Positions 46,601 through 56,732 of a stretch of DNA of 64,000 nucleotides are shown here, piece by piece. The notes below the pieces were generated by a model. The model saw only the letters and a list, made by a program, of their open reading frames with translations. It was not told the origin of the DNA and ran no database searches. Position 1 is the stretch's first letter. Every line of letters begins with the position of its first letter. Source of the stretch: Myotis daubentonii (taxonomy: Eukaryota > Chordata > Mammalia > Chiroptera > Vespertilionidae). The position numbers and the translations under genes are program-made. Location: assembly GCF_963259705.1 (NCBI RefSeq), contig NC_081841.1, forward strand, positions 28,323,244 through 28,387,243, written 5' to 3'.

Positions 46601-49600
46601 TTGTTCATTATTATATAAAACCACTATGATCTTGATTCTCCTATTTTTCACTTTAAAATTTTGGAAAAATAGTGATTCCCCCCTGCCCCCCCATTTCCAA
46701 GTATATGTAGATCTAATGATTCTTTTTAACAGACTTAATTGTTGTGACTGTAAACATAGTAAATGTTCTTGTTGAAAATTTGGAAAATATAATTTTAAAA
46801 AATTTTACCCATAGATTCTAGAATGTTAATGGTAGCTGCATTTTTATATATGTATATTTGTGGGGTCCTTTTCTTCCACCCCCCCCCCACCTCCCACTTT
46901 GCTGGAACCCTAATGAATGTGATGTTTATTTTAAAATATTCTTAGCCATTAGAAATTCTTGGAAAACCTTTTTACTAGGTATATTGCATTATAGGTTGTA
47001 CTAAATTTTGTGTCATTTTCCGTACTTGCAACTGCAGTGACTATTATGGTGCATCTGAGAGTTTCCTTACAATAGAATTCTATAAGTAGAGTACAAAGGG
47101 TAAGAATTTAAAGTTTTTAGTATACATGTTATTTAATTGATTTCCATAAAGATTATACTACATTATACTCTGATCAGCAGTCCTAAACTTTGTCAAAAGG
47201 ACCACTTGCAAAGCTAAGCTTCACTGAATGACAGAAGGAAAGAGAAGGTAGTGAAAATGGAAGAGAGCAATTAAGAATAGAAAGGAGCCGAAACCGGTTT
47301 GGCTCAGTGGATAGAGCGTCGGCCTGCGGACTGAAAGGTCCCAGGTTCGATTCCAGTCAAGGGCATGTACCTGGGTTGCGGGCACATCCCCAGTGGGAGA
47401 TGTGCAGGAGGCAGCTGATCGATGTTTCTCTCTCATCGATGTTTCTGACTGTCTATCTCTCTCCCTTCCTCTCTGTAAAAAATCAATAAAATATATTAAA
47501 AAAAAAAAAAAAAAAAGAATAGAAAGGAGTTCAGTAACACAGTGAATTGATAAAAATAGAGTGCTATTGCCCAGAGCCATTAAATTGCACAACTGTGTTA
47601 ATTAGTCACTTCTGGATTTGGGCTAAATGTAGTCCTGCTATAGACTATTGCCCACTTGCATGTTGGTGGCAGAGGTTTTGCTGGCCTATTGAATATTCTA
47701 ACATTTGAACCAGAAAGTTCTATTCAGTGATACCATCTACATCGTGACTACCTTTACTTTTCATGCTTTGAAGTGTCATTGTGGAATATGGTAGCATTTA
47801 GGAGCTGGAATGCACTAATGTTTTCTATTGGAGGCCTTTCAGGAATTTTAAGGTTGGACTGGAAAAGAGCCAATGTTGAAACTCATTTATATTCAGGGAA
47901 AGCTGTTTTATGCATTGATTTTTATTATATAGCTATAGCCTCAAATTTAGTTATTCTTTTATTGCCTGATAATAAAAACTGAGCCAATTTTAGCAGTTTT
48001 ATATTTTACTAGGGGCCCAGTGCACGAATTTGTGCACCTTGAAAGGAACTGTGGGCCGCAAGGCTGCGGTAGGCACAGGGGCAGGTCTCGGCCCATCCTC
48101 TGCGCCCCTGCCCAGCCCCTCCCATTGTGCCCCCAGTCCACTTTCTGCCGGCAACCCCACTCCTGCCACTGCTGCTCCCATGTGCAGACAGCGCCAGCCC
48201 TGCTCGCACCACTGACGGCACAGAACAATTGGGGCCGGCGCCAGTAGCGGTGAGAGTGGAGCCGGTGCCATCAGCGGCTGTGAGCTACGGTTGCTACCCC
48301 GATCACCCCTCAGGAGCAGGGGGAGGTAGAGAGCCCTCAGGGGCAATCGGGGCTGGCAGCCACACCTGCTGATGGTGCCAAGCAATTGGGACCAGCGCCG
48401 GGCAGCGGGTGCGAGCGCCTGGTGGGACCACAGCGTGTGGGAGCAAAGAATTTTCAGTAACCACCAGAGGCTCGCCCTGATGACAGCGACCAGCACCCTG
48501 CCTTGGTCTGGCACCCCCACTCACCTGTTCCACCATCCCACCATGGTCTACGCCCGCCATGTTCCGCACATGCCCCCTGGTGGTCAGCGCACGTCATAGC
48601 AACCGGTTCAGTTGTTCCACTGTTTAGTCTATTTGCATATTGGCTTTTATTATATAGGATGATGGGATTGTAGGTTTATCCTGTTACTGAAGCTTTATAA
48701 ATTCTCAGCAGTTAAGAATACATAATATATACATAACCCATTAATGTAATTACCTACTGTAAAAAACTTTCTGTTACAAAGATAATGTATGTTTGTCATG
48801 GGAAAATAAAAAAATACAGAATTAATTTTTTTCAAAGCAAAAAATTCCAGTACATTAGACATACTGTTTTAATTAGCCAGCACACATTTCCAGGAATGCA
48901 TACAATGTGGATATTCCTTTACTGAAATGTCTTTGTATTCTGGGATGAACTCCACTTGGGCATAGTAGCCTTCTGAACTTTTTGCTAATATTATTTAGAG
49001 ATTTTTTTGTTTGTTTTTAACATCACTGTATTTGACTAAATGAATATTTACTTGTTCCTTGGGTTTCAGAATTTAGGGCCAGTTAAATGTAACTAATTAT
49101 TTCCTTGTATGATTTATGCAATACTCAAAGTTTATAAGTCTTTATTATTTCAATTTCCCCCCAGTTTGGAGCTAATTAAATCCTTTGAAACTCCTGCAAC
49201 CATCAATTCTGCATCTCTTCATCCTGAAAAAGAATTTCTTGTTGCAGGTGGTGAAGACTTTAAACTTTATAAGTATGATTATAATAGTGGCGAAGAATTA
49301 GGTGAGTTGTCCTCTTTTTATTCCCATAAAAAGATGTAGTTACCTTTATCAAATTTTAGGTTTCATTGATGAAAAACACAGCAAATATTTTCAGCTAACT
49401 AAAGCTGGTGGCTTTCAAGTGAAAAAGTAAAGGATTGTTAATTCATTGTGGGTACAAGTGCTTGTAGAACTATAAACAAAGTATGCTGAACTCTATCTTT
49501 TCCTTTTAAGTTCACCATTCTCTGACATTGTATACAATAGTGCAGTATATTTATTGAAAGGGGGCAATCTTATGTCAAAGTTATATTAAACAGATGCAAG

Positions 49601-52600
49601 GAGAGTTCTTCCTGAGGTATAGTGTATGTATGTGGCTCCATCTACCTAGCTCTGCCTCTCTTTACCAACATAGGAATCCCTAAGGCTCTATAGTGAATAG
49701 TGGGGGCGGGGGGAGGGGGAGACAACTATAGCTCATTATTGGGAAATCTTAGGAATCTGAATTGGAAGGGGGGGTACTTTGGTATTTATTTATTTTTGGA
49801 GTCTTTACTTTGCTTCCATTTTCATAATACTCCTTAATAAAGAAAAGGGAAAGACATGTAGGATTAGTTTGAAGTTAATGCTCATCCTAACTTTACATTT
49901 ATCTGACGGACTAGGTATTTTATAGTATGGTTCTCAAAATCTACTTTAGCCATCCCAAATAGTTTTAGTTTTTATACTTTTTTTTTTGTCTGTAAGTTGC
50001 CACTTTGTTTCTAGCTATCTTGCTTTACCACCCAGTGAACTAAGCTTGGTTGTATGATACACAAAGAACAAAAGACAATTTTATGTTTTGTTTCTTTGGG
50101 AAAGCTGATAAATTTGGGTTGGATAAGTGGAACCTTGGCAGATGGACCATATAGAATCTAGTTTAATTACTTAGGGTTCACCCTATATTACTTGAATATA
50201 AGTGACTTTTAAGTAAGAGTTTCTTTTTTATTTTTGTCAATTTTCAAAGTTTTAGAATGTTTTGACCACATGTATTATTCCCTTTCAAAAAAGAAAAATT
50301 ATTTGCCTGATATTTGAGATCATCTATATTATAAAAGGCCAGTGGCCGTAACTCCGTAATGAACAAATGACCGGTCACCAGGAGGTGCATTGATGGGTCT
50401 CGCGGCGTGACTGGTCTGGGGTCCTGCGCAGTTTCGCGCACTGGGCCTCTAGTAGTGAATAATAAACAGATCTTGGGCCCAGCCATTCTCATTCCAAACC
50501 TCTTATTCTTTTCATTCTCATGATAAAATTTTTACTCTTGATAAATCCTCTCATGATATTCTCTGATAGGACAGAGATGGGGGAAGATGGTGCTTGAAAG
50601 TCCTTGAGCTAAGTGGATATGGAGACCGTCGGAACATTGGTCTAGCAAAGAGCTTTGAAAACTAATAAGGTGATGAGGCATTGGAAAGTAAATGAGAAAA
50701 GTTCATAAGTAAGGATATGACTTAAACAGATCACCACCACTACTAATATGTACATTTTCTCATTAAATTTTATACATTAAAATATGTAAGGATCAGTATT
50801 GATCCGGTATTTCAGTGTTCTGTGACAGAAGGACTAGTGGACTCTACATAGTCTGGTAGGAAATTAAGACAAAGTGTGAGTGTATCAAAGAGCTCCATCT
50901 AGTGGCTCTCTGTAGTCATAATTAAGAATTGGTTCTCTGGTAAAGAGGCAGTGAGTTTAGGATATGGGATTGAATTGATAGACTTTAGATTTACTTTCTG
51001 TAAAATTTAGGGAGGTTTTCATTTACTCCCTTTCTTCATCTCTATTGGGACACAAAGCCTCATTTTTATTTTTATTTTAGAGGGAGAGACCATCTGCAAC
51101 TAGAATGTGTGCTAGAACTGGAAAGGGATAATCTTACGGATAAATGGTAGACATGATATACCATTTGGTAATGAGAATCATTTTTAATTAAGTATAGTTC
51201 CTTGTATTTCTTCTTAGGAATTTCATATCTTCCCAGTAATTTAGACAGTATTTTCTAAAGTATCAATACCTAACCTATATTTATTAAATTATCTAATAGC
51301 CCTTCTCCTCTTTCAGAATCCTACAAGGGACACTTTGGTCCTATTCACTGCGTGAGATTTAGTCCTGATGGAGAACTCTATGCCAGTGGTTCTGAAGATG
51401 GAACTTTGAGACTATGGCAAACTGTAGTAGGAAAAACATATGGCCTTTGGAAATGTGTGCTTCCTGGTAAGAACTTGTATTCAGTGCTATCACATTAAAC
51501 TTTATGATTTTGTGTCATTTTTAATCATTTTATTACAATGTTTCTGTGTTTTAGAGATTTTAAAGTATATAACATGGTTTAAGCAAAGAGAAGCCTATGA
51601 TTATAAATTGGCTACTGTGTTCTCTTGTTTGTTTAAATTTTTTTGTTGTATAATCTATTCTATTTCTGAATTTGTACACTGGGTAATTTGGTGAATGGAA
51701 TCGACCTCATTTAAAATTTGTTAGAGAACAATATAAGAAGTTTGTACGTAAATATATTTAATCTCTGAGTGGCATTACTCCCTGTTCCTTACTAATAAAG
51801 TAGACATGTTTTTTAATCAAAATACTTAATTTTTGGTCCCAACATAATTTTTGAGGGAAGACATACTATTATAATTACTAAGGAATTTGTTGTTCCTATT
51901 ATGTTTTGTATCTCATTGTTTGGAATAGCCTTGGCTTACTCTTCCTGCATATTAGATACTTTCTATTACTGGTAATATTGTAATTCACATCATCATCATT
52001 GCTTTTCTTTTATAGAAGAAGATAGTGGTGAGCTGGCAAAGCCAAAGATCAGTTTTCCAGAGACAACGGAAGAGGAGCTAGGTAAATACTAATGAATTAA
52101 CTTGAAGTGTTTATGTGAGTTTGACTTAGGGACAAAAGGAAATCTATGAAATATGAACATATTGAAATATGTATCTAGTATACACATTTATAAAAAAAAT
52201 ATTTAAATACATACTAGTACATCCCTAGTAGGCACAGGGATGTACTATGGAGACACTAATGTGGTTACTTTTATTGAACTTAAAAGTCGAACTCAGGAGG
52301 CAGATGCTAAGATAAATAAGTAAATTGTTACAGTTGTAATTGTATTTAACATTGATTAAGTGCTTATTAAATACTAAGTGTTCTTTACCAAATCTAGAAT
52401 TGCAAATTGTATATGCCCTTATTGTATCATATTCTGTGGAGTTCAAATAAATAAAGGAGTTAGATCTTTCAGAGATATGACACACTCATTGACAATTTAG
52501 CTGAGGAGAGGGGCTCCTTAGAGGTAAAGTTATGGAATAAAAGAGTTAAGGGGTAAAACACATGAATTCTTCCTCATCGCTTTATCAGTGGCATGAGTTT

Positions 52601-52814
52601 AGTCATTAATGGCATATGCACTTACTTTCTTTTGCTTCCCTTCACCAGAACACTAAAAGAAACTTTGTAACTCCTTCATTGCACAAAAATGTAGATTTGC
52701 TTCTTTTCTTTATAAAGTTAACTAATGTGATTGTTTTGTTTTGTAATTGTAGAAGAAATTGCTTCAGAGAATTCAGATTCCATCTATAGTTCAACTCCTG
52801 AAGTGAAGGCCTGA
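34428..52814 (+). CDS. STRAP: STRAP (UNRIP), serine/threonine kinase receptor-associated WD40 protein, complete
   Basis: Ten exons: 34428-34539, 35296-35431, 43310-43391, 43937-44009, 44867-44963, 45819-45956, 49165-49301, 51317-51466, 52016-52081, 52753-52814. They sum to 1053 nt, 350 codons plus TGA, the usual mammalian length. Every intron is GT-AG and phases agree. The start has a strong Kozak context (GCCGCCATGG). The product is a WD40 propeller with GH pairs ([26 protein letters not shown]) and WD-type strand ends (KVWD, RIYD, RLWD, RLWQ), plus an acidic, serine-rich tail. Known roles: scaffold joining TGF-beta receptors and SMAD7 to damp signalling, and subunit of the cytoplasmic SMN complex in snRNP assembly. 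No frameshift or premature stop; the copy looks functional. Confidence 0.98.
34540..35295 (+). other. STRAP intron 1
   Basis: GC-rich at the left, inside the CpG island. A segment at 35088-35119 nearly matches one in intron 4 (44234-44265). Confidence 0.9.
35296..35431 (+). CDS. STRAP: STRAP coding exon 2
   Basis: Residues 38-82 and two bases of codon 83, including [20 protein letters not shown]. Acceptor TTTTTTTAG/AC, donor CACAGC/GTAAGT. Confidence 0.97.
36354..36600 (-). mobile_element. VES-type SINE, diverged, with expanded (GA)n
   Basis: Complement orientation: T-rich tail at the left, GAGA repeat (36391-36440) corresponding to the VES CT-rich region, ATCAATCGATTGATTGCC core and a tRNA-like head ending CACTGGCCAGGGC near 36599. 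Older than most copies here. Confidence 0.8.
37385..37610 (+). mobile_element. MIR SINE relic
   Basis: Ordered MIR phrases: TTCTGGCTCCATCATTTAAT, TCAGTTCATCATCTATAAAA, CTTACCTCATAAGTTGATTG, GTGAATATTAAATGAGTTTA, TTAGAGCATTGCCTAAAATC. Confidence 0.75.
37760..37990 (+). mobile_element. MIR-like SINE relic
   Basis: Includes TTGTATCTGTAAAATGGGTG and GTGGGTGCTCAATAAATGGT, matching the MIR/L2-type 3' region. Strongly diverged. Confidence 0.55.
39886..40200 (-). mobile_element. HeliBat in STRAP intron 2
   Basis: Left 3' end CTAG 39886-39889, then GGCCCGGTGCAC and an imperfect hairpin. Right 5' end TTTTATTATATAGAA to 40200. Flanks A and T. Contains a perfect CTCF-core-like motif on the minus strand at 40082-40095 (complement CCACCAGGGGGCAG), in the arrangement of the elements at 2123 and 48009. 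Antisense to STRAP. Confidence 0.92.
40526..42109 (+). mobile_element. Composite HeliBat with 48-bp minisatellite in STRAP intron 2
   Basis: The 5' end is TCCTATCTAATAAAAGAG at 40526, preceded by A. The 3' end is hairpin GTGCACAAATTTTTGTGCAC and CTAG at 42106-42109, followed by T. The internal junction at 41164/41165 (GCCTCTA/TCCTATATAG) is the same as in the elements at 9710 and 25595. The left body carries a CCAAT box, octamer and YY1-type motif (40578-40630); the right body is mostly the 48-bp minisatellite. It lies in opposite orientation to the element at 25595-27131. Non-coding. Confidence 0.93.
41230..41935. repeat. 48-bp minisatellite inside HeliBat (second array)
   Basis: About 15 units related to the 25755-26535 array but on the opposite strand (CCCCTGATCGGCCCTGCTCT and GTGTGTGACAGGG words). 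Again open in three minus-strand frames (201, 119 and 89 residues), giving 16-residue repeat artefacts. Unit variants differ between the arrays. Confidence 0.92.
42282..42502 (+). mobile_element. VES SINE, young, perfect target duplication
   Basis: Near-consensus VES with A-box TGGCTCAGTGG, B-box GGTTCGATTCC, GCAGGAGGCAGCTGATCGAT core, ATCAATAAAATATATTT end and an uninterrupted A-tail. Perfect 15-bp duplication AAAAGTTCTCTTCCC (42267-42281 and 42503-42517). Confidence 0.95.
42518..42628 (+). mobile_element. VES SINE, 3'-truncated
   Basis: Only the tRNA-like half is present: CTAACCGGTTTGGCTCAGTG, GGTTCGATTCCGGTCAAG, GCATGTACCTTGGTTGCAGG, GCACATACCC, then unrelated sequence. No CT-rich part or tail. 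It abuts the target duplication of the preceding VES. Confidence 0.88.
43310..43391 (+). CDS. STRAP: STRAP coding exon 3
   Basis: Completes codon 83 and runs to residue 110 ([20 protein letters not shown]...), including the KVWD strand end. Acceptor TTTTTAG/CAAAG, donor CACAG/GTATTA. Confidence 0.97.
43937..44009 (+). CDS. STRAP: STRAP coding exon 4
   Basis: Residues 111-134 plus one base ([20 protein letters not shown]...), with the RIYD strand end. Acceptor TTCCAG/GATAG, donor GCAG/GTAAGC. Confidence 0.97.
44487..44577 (-). mobile_element. Short, partial HeliBat in STRAP intron 4
   Basis: The right end is the complement of a HeliBat 5' end (TATACTTATAATAGGGTAAT), finishing at A 44577 before T. 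The left end has a CTAG at 44487 but no convincing hairpin. Only about 90 bp; probably a deletion derivative. Confidence 0.6.
44867..44963 (+). CDS. STRAP: STRAP coding exon 5
   Basis: Codons 135-166 and two bases of 167 ([20 protein letters not shown]...). Contains a GH pair. Acceptor CTTAAG/AACC is unusual, with purines just before the AG; donor TTCG/GTAAGT. Confidence 0.95.
45008..45195 (+). mobile_element. tRNA-derived SINE distinct from VES
   Basis: tRNA-like head TGGCTGGGTAGCTCAGTAGA and B-box GGTTTGATCCCTGG, but the body differs from VES: CATACAAGAATCAACCAATG, AATGCATAGCTAAGTGGAAC, CAACAAATCAGTG, then a CT-rich stretch and an A-rich tail. An older bat SINE type. The flanks TATTTGACC and TAGTTGACC look like a decayed duplication. 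Confidence 0.8.
45819..45956 (+). CDS. STRAP: STRAP coding exon 6
   Basis: Completes codon 167 and runs through 212 plus two bases ([20 protein letters not shown]...). The RLWD motif spans the exon 5/6 junction. Acceptor TTGCAG/CC, donor TAAG/GTATGT. Confidence 0.97.
46082..46478. mobile_element. Ancient hAT relic in STRAP intron 6, interrupted
   Basis: Ends CAGTGATTGCAACCC and AAGTTGAAAACTGCTG are imperfect inverted repeats of hAT type. TGTGGCACA occurs near both ends. The MER5-like element at 46293-46387 is nested inside. No transposase. Family not assigned. Confidence 0.55.
46293..46387. mobile_element. MER5-like hAT MITE with perfect 8-bp duplication
   Basis: 95 bp. CAGTGGTTCTCA at the left and TGAGAACCACTG at the right are inverted repeats. 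ATCTAAGG is duplicated exactly (46285-46292 and 46388-46395), the 8-bp hAT signature. Inserted in an older hAT relic. Confidence 0.8.
47288..47514 (+). mobile_element. VES SINE, young, perfect target duplication
   Basis: Near-consensus VES in STRAP intron 6 with intact A- and B-boxes, GCAGGAGGCAGCTGATCGAT core and a pure A-tail. Perfect 15-bp duplication AAGAATAGAAAGGAG (47273-47287 and 47515-47529). Sense to STRAP. Confidence 0.95.
48009..48659 (-). mobile_element. HeliBat in STRAP intron 6
   Basis: 3' end at left: CTAG 48009-48012, GGGCCCAGTGCACGAATTTG hairpin. 5' end at right: complement of TCCTATATAATAAAAGCC, ending 48659. Flanks A and T. The interior resembles the element at 2123 near the 5' side (CTGTTCCACCATCCCACCAT, CGCCATGTTCCGCACA) and carries a CTCF-core-like motif at 48570-48583. 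The 173-residue minus-strand frame is compositional. Confidence 0.93.
49165..49301 (+). CDS. STRAP: STRAP coding exon 7
   Basis: Completes codon 213 and runs to 258 plus one base ([20 protein letters not shown]...), with FKLYKYD as strand end. Acceptor CCCCCCAG/TTTGG, donor TTAG/GTGAGT. Confidence 0.97.
49302..51316 (+). other. STRAP intron 7
   Basis: Mostly AT-rich and unassigned; contains only the very short HeliBat at 50323-50452. Confidence 0.85.
50323..50452 (+). mobile_element. Minimal 130-bp HeliBat in STRAP intron 7
   Basis: The 5' end is TCTATATTATAAAAGGCCAG at 50323, preceded by A. The 3' end has a GC-rich hairpin (GCGCAGTTTCGCGC) and GGGCCTCTAG with CTAG at 50449-50452, followed by T. 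Both termini are intact around only about 80 bp of interior. Confidence 0.88.
51317..51466 (+). CDS. STRAP: STRAP coding exon 8
   Basis: Codons 259-308 plus one base ([20 protein letters not shown]...), the most canonical WD40 blade here: [19 protein letters not shown]. Acceptor TTTCAG/AATCC, donor CCTG/GTAAGA. Confidence 0.98.
52016..52081 (+). CDS. STRAP: STRAP coding exon 9
   Basis: Codons 309-330 plus one base ([20 protein letters not shown]...), start of the acidic C-terminal tail. Acceptor TTATAG/AAGAAG, donor CTAG/GTAAAT. Confidence 0.96.
   Translation, partial: KKIVVSWQSQRSVFQRQRKRS
52753..52814 (+). CDS. STRAP: STRAP coding exon 10 (terminal)
   Basis: Residues 331-350 ([19 protein letters not shown]) and stop TGA 52812-52814. 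Acceptor ATTGTAG/AAG. Confidence 0.97.
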
Positions 52815-53320
52815 GTATCATGCATATGCCTCAAACAGTATACAACTACAGACTAAGACAAGCAGAGAAAAGCATCAGCCTTCCAGAGTTGGTCTCTACG
52901 TCAGACAAACATGGAGCAGTAAATTATGAGGAATATGAATTAGCTCCAGTGTGGAACTAACAAACTTGGTGTCACCTGTAAGTGAACATGCAAGAGTATC
53001 AGGTGAAGGCAGGTGACGTTATGCTCTTGTAATTCGATGGCCTGTTGTCTTTTCAATGAATATGTACAAGCCAACGTCCAATTTCTCTTATTACAGTTAG
53101 ATTTATTGTAGCTGTTTATGTTATTACGGAGAAGAAATATATATTGGCCTATTTTTCTGACTTTTCCCTTAAAGCAGAAAGCCTTCTCTTTTTTGTCTTT
53201 CATTGTAAAGAAGAGGGGGGAATTCATGATAAAGTAACTGGCTTGATTTCTCATTCATTGTACACTGCTTCTGAACATCTAATTGTTTTTAGTTGTCTAA
53301 ATAAAATGCCTCTAAAACAA
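52815..53320 (+). other. STRAP 3' UTR
   Basis: Follows the stop codon and contains AATAAA at 53300-53305. The cleavage site is expected about 15-25 bases later. No repeat within it. Confidence 0.8.
53300..53305 (+). terminator. STRAP poly(A) signal AATAAA
   Basis: Canonical hexamer about 490 bp after the stop codon, with GT-rich sequence downstream (AATGTTTGTTTCTTGG). Confidence 0.8.
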
Positions 53321-54559
53321 AACAATGTTTGTTTCTTGGGGAAAATTGATAGATTTGAACTTTGTAAAAGGAAATTACCTACATCACAACTGTATCAAAA
53401 TAATCTGATTAAAGAATCTGTAGTAAACATTGTTTCCCTATTTTGAGATTCAATTACTTTACTGAATTTTTGAAATTTGCTCATGTTGCGCTTACCACCT
53501 TCTTGGAAACGCTTGACCTGCCTTAAAAACAAACTAATTTTCAGGATAATAACTTATTTAAAGGATTCATGGTCATTATGAGAAAAACAATTAAGAATTA
53601 GCAGAAATATAGCAAAAAGACACTCAAAATTCCACCATCCTGAAAATCTATTGAAATTCAGTGAACATTAATACACAATAGTGCATCCTTGTGTGCATAT
53701 AGACCTAGATAGAAAAGGTTTTATAAAAATGGAATAATTGTAGACCTGCAATGCTTATTTTACTTTATTCTTTAGATTCAGATGGCATTCAAAAAGCCTT
53801 GTTACCAACCTTCCAAAAATGAATGGAATTTAGATTTGTGTTTATTTTTTTAAACAGGGAGGGGATATTAATCTCGTGCTTTGGAAATACTTTCGAACAA
53901 TGAATAACATTTCTGCCAAATTGCTTTTTCTCTCCAACCAAAGAATGTAAGTTATTGACTGGTGGTGACTGGAAGAAAGCACTGTGAGTTATGACCATCT
54001 TAGAAGGCCAAGAGAGGTTTGCCATAGGGAAAGCCAACTTACATTGCTGGTCCTCTGCTTTATAGAAGCGGTATTATCAGTGTCACAGGTTGCCAGACTC
54101 TAGTCATAGATACTTACTGTATGCTACGGAAGTTGAGATCTGTATGCACTAGGTTAGACTCATGAAGCACCTTGGTATTTATGATCCAAGGGAATATCTT
54201 CTACTTAGATTTTTTAAAACTCTAAAGACCCTATACAGGTACATGCTGACACCACCACTGGGTGGCATATAGCTTGAAATCTTAAGTTTTATTTTGTAAG
54301 TTGAGTTCCAGGCCATGAAGCGCTGTCCTGATAGGCCTTATTCTTCTGTGACTAGAATGTTCACATTGGTCAGATCTCTGATGTGTGGGATCAGCTGTCA
54401 AGTTCGTGCGCTTTTATCACAGTTTAAGGTACCAGTTTCCCCATTAAGTCATTTTATGTTTCATTTTGCCAAGTAATAGAGTTGCTTATAATTAATACCT
54501 ATTTTTGTTTTAACAACAGAGGGTATGTTTGTAGGAACTTTACTAGTTTAACTCATAAG
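53321..54559. other. Unassigned DNA downstream of STRAP
   Basis: No exon of a neighbouring gene and no confident repeat seen. Confidence 0.45.
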
Positions 54560-54639
54560 GTTAGCCTTGGTTTTCTTTATAGCCTTGTGTATACTGAGTA
54601 AGTTAAGGAGGTTGGAAATCTGAAAATAGTTGTACTGGG

Positions 54640-54985
54640 CTAAAATTGAGGTGCTGGCAGGGTTGCATTCCTCTGGACTCGAGGGGAGAATCTGTTTTCT
54701 TCCCTTTTCCAGCTTCTAGAGGCCACCAGCATTCCTGGGCTGATGGTCCTTCCCTCTGTCTTCAAAGCCAGCAGCATAGCATCTTCAAATCTGATCTTCT
54801 GCTACCCTTTTTCACTTAAAAGTGTTTTTTATTACATTGGACCCACCTGGAGAATACCTGAGTTCAAGATATAATTTAATCACATCTGCAAAGTCCGTCT
54901 TGCCATGTAAGTTAACATTCACAGATTAGGACATGGATATCTTTGGGGGCCCATTAGCCTGCATACCACACTTAGTAATGGGTCC
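54640..54985. mobile_element. Ancient interspersed repeat, family not assigned
   Basis: GGTGCTGGCAGGGTTGCATT, TTCCAGCTTCTAGAGGCCAC, TTACATTGGACCCACCTGGA, ATCTGCAAAGTCCGTCTTGC, ATATCTTTGGGGGCCCATTA follow a phrase order common to an old eutherian repeat (L1M- or MaLR-related). Non-coding. Confidence 0.4.
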
Positions 54986-55032
54986 TACAGTAGAATTTAT
55001 TTTAGCAAAAAGTTCAAGTGTGTATAATTGTA

Positions 55033-55187
55033 CAGTGGGGCCTTGACCTACGAGTTTAATTCGTTCTGTGATGGAGCTCGTTAACTCAAATTACTCTGTC
55101 AACTCAAAGCAAAAAGTTGGCTGAGAGATGGCTCTTATCTCAGAAAAACTTGTTAGTCGGGACACTCGTTAAGTCAAGACCCCACTG
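55033..55187 (+). mobile_element. Tc1/mariner-type MITE, second copy
   Basis: 155 bp. Inverted repeats CAGTGGGGCCTTGACC and AGTCAAGACCCCACTG, flanked by TA on both sides (55031-55032, 55188-55189). Opposite orientation to the copy at 5532 and without its internal 12-bp expansion. Confidence 0.85.
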
Positions 55188-55639
55188 TACTTATAAAAGT
55201 CTCCAATGACCTTCATGTTTCTAATCCAGCGATTACTTTTCTGTCCTCATCTTACTAAAACCTCCAGCAGCATTCAGTAGTTATCTATTTACTTGTTTTT
55301 GAAATATTTTCTTTGACTGCTATGAAACCATACTCATGGTTCCTTACCCTTTCCGACTGCTCTGTTTGCTGTTTCCTTTTCTGCTTGATCTTAGGTCTGG
55401 GCTGTACCTTCTAGCTCTGCTTTCTCCAAAGGAAAATAAAAATCATGCATTATTATGGCATTTCGTATCTTTGGTATCTTCCAAATTTGTATACCCCACC
55501 TACCTTCCTGAGCACCAGAGTTTAATGGCACATTTAAATGTTCCACCTTAACCTTTCATAAGCATCCCAGACTTCCCTATTTAAAACATTTTCATTTTTC
55601 AACCAAACCTGTTTCCTTCTCAACTTGTTACCTATGCCA

Positions 55640-56470
55640 GTAACTGATGCTCATTAGTTCAAACTAAAAAGACAAAAAAGTGCTCAACTTCATTCTCTGT
55701 AATCCCCATCTAGTCCACATGGAAGTCCTGTGGCTCTTCCGAATCTGTACCTTGCCTCATCTTTGTTGCCACCAAGGCCAGACTACCTTTATTTCTCATT
55801 TGGACTTTTACCTTGCCTTCCTAACTGTACTTTTTTTTTTTTTAAATACATATTTTACTGAATTTTTACAGAGAGGAAGGGAGAGGGATAGAGTGTTAGA
55901 AACATCAATGAGAGAGACATCGATCAGCTGCCTCCTGCACACCACCTACTGGGGATGTGACTGCAACCAAGGTACATGCCCTTGACTGGAATTGAACCTG
56001 GAACCCTTCAGGCCCCAGCCCGACGCTCTATCCAGTGAGCCAAACTGGCTAGGGCCTAACTACTTTCTTACCCCTACTCCCCCACTCTGCCTGTATCCCA
56101 TTCATGCTCTATGCAGTAGGAAAGGTGATTGCTTTAGAATTTGAAGAGGCCAGTTGACTGCCTTGTTTACATCCATAGTGGCTTCCCATTATACCGTATT
56201 TTTACTATGATCTGATTCTAGCCTTCTGCGATCTTTATTTTTGTCTCTTGCTTGCACTGCTTTAGCCAAATTTACTTTATTCCATCTCAAGGCCTTTTCA
56301 CTTGGTGCGCTGTTTCTGCTATTTGGTCCACTCTTTCCTAAATATTTGTATGGCTAACCCTTTTGTGATCTAGGCCTCAAGTTCTGCAGCCCTTCTTTTG
56401 TCACTGTTATTTTGTCCCATTTTATTCATAGTTCTTAGCACTGTTTGAAGTTTGTCTTCACTAATACTAC
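55640..56470 (+). mobile_element. L2 relic, split by a VES SINE
   Basis: Left part (to 55831) and right part (56056-56470) join across the SINE. The right part contains ATAGTGGCTTCCCATTATAC, CTCAAGGCCTTTTCACTTGG and GGCCTCAAGTTCTGCAGCCC in LINE2 order (CAGGGCCTTTGCACTTGC and AGGTCTCAGCTCAAATG in the consensus). Degenerate. Confidence 0.6.
55832..56055 (-). mobile_element. VES SINE inside L2
   Basis: Complement orientation: T-rich tail, GATCAGCTGCCTCCTGCA core, complementary B-box region (ATTGAACCTGGAACCC), tRNA-like head ending CTGGCTAGGGC. CCTAACT is repeated on both sides (about 55821 and 56056), a decayed duplication. Confidence 0.9.
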
Positions 56471-56732
56471 CTTTGCTTGGAAGGGGGGCTGGTATGTTGT
56501 AAATACTCAAAAGTTGTTAAAACAAGGCCCTAGATTAGCACCAGATCTTATAAGATCAGGACAATTATTTTCTAGTTATCTATACCCCATGTAGCAGACC
56601 CCCCTCTCTGAAGAGTGAGGCATGGGAGGAACCTGTTCAAAGCCCTTGCTTGTCCTGTGAATCCCTGTGCAGCCTCAGCCAACCTGAGGCCCAGTTAATT
56701 ACCTAGAAGAAGTCCAACTTTATGCTCTACTC

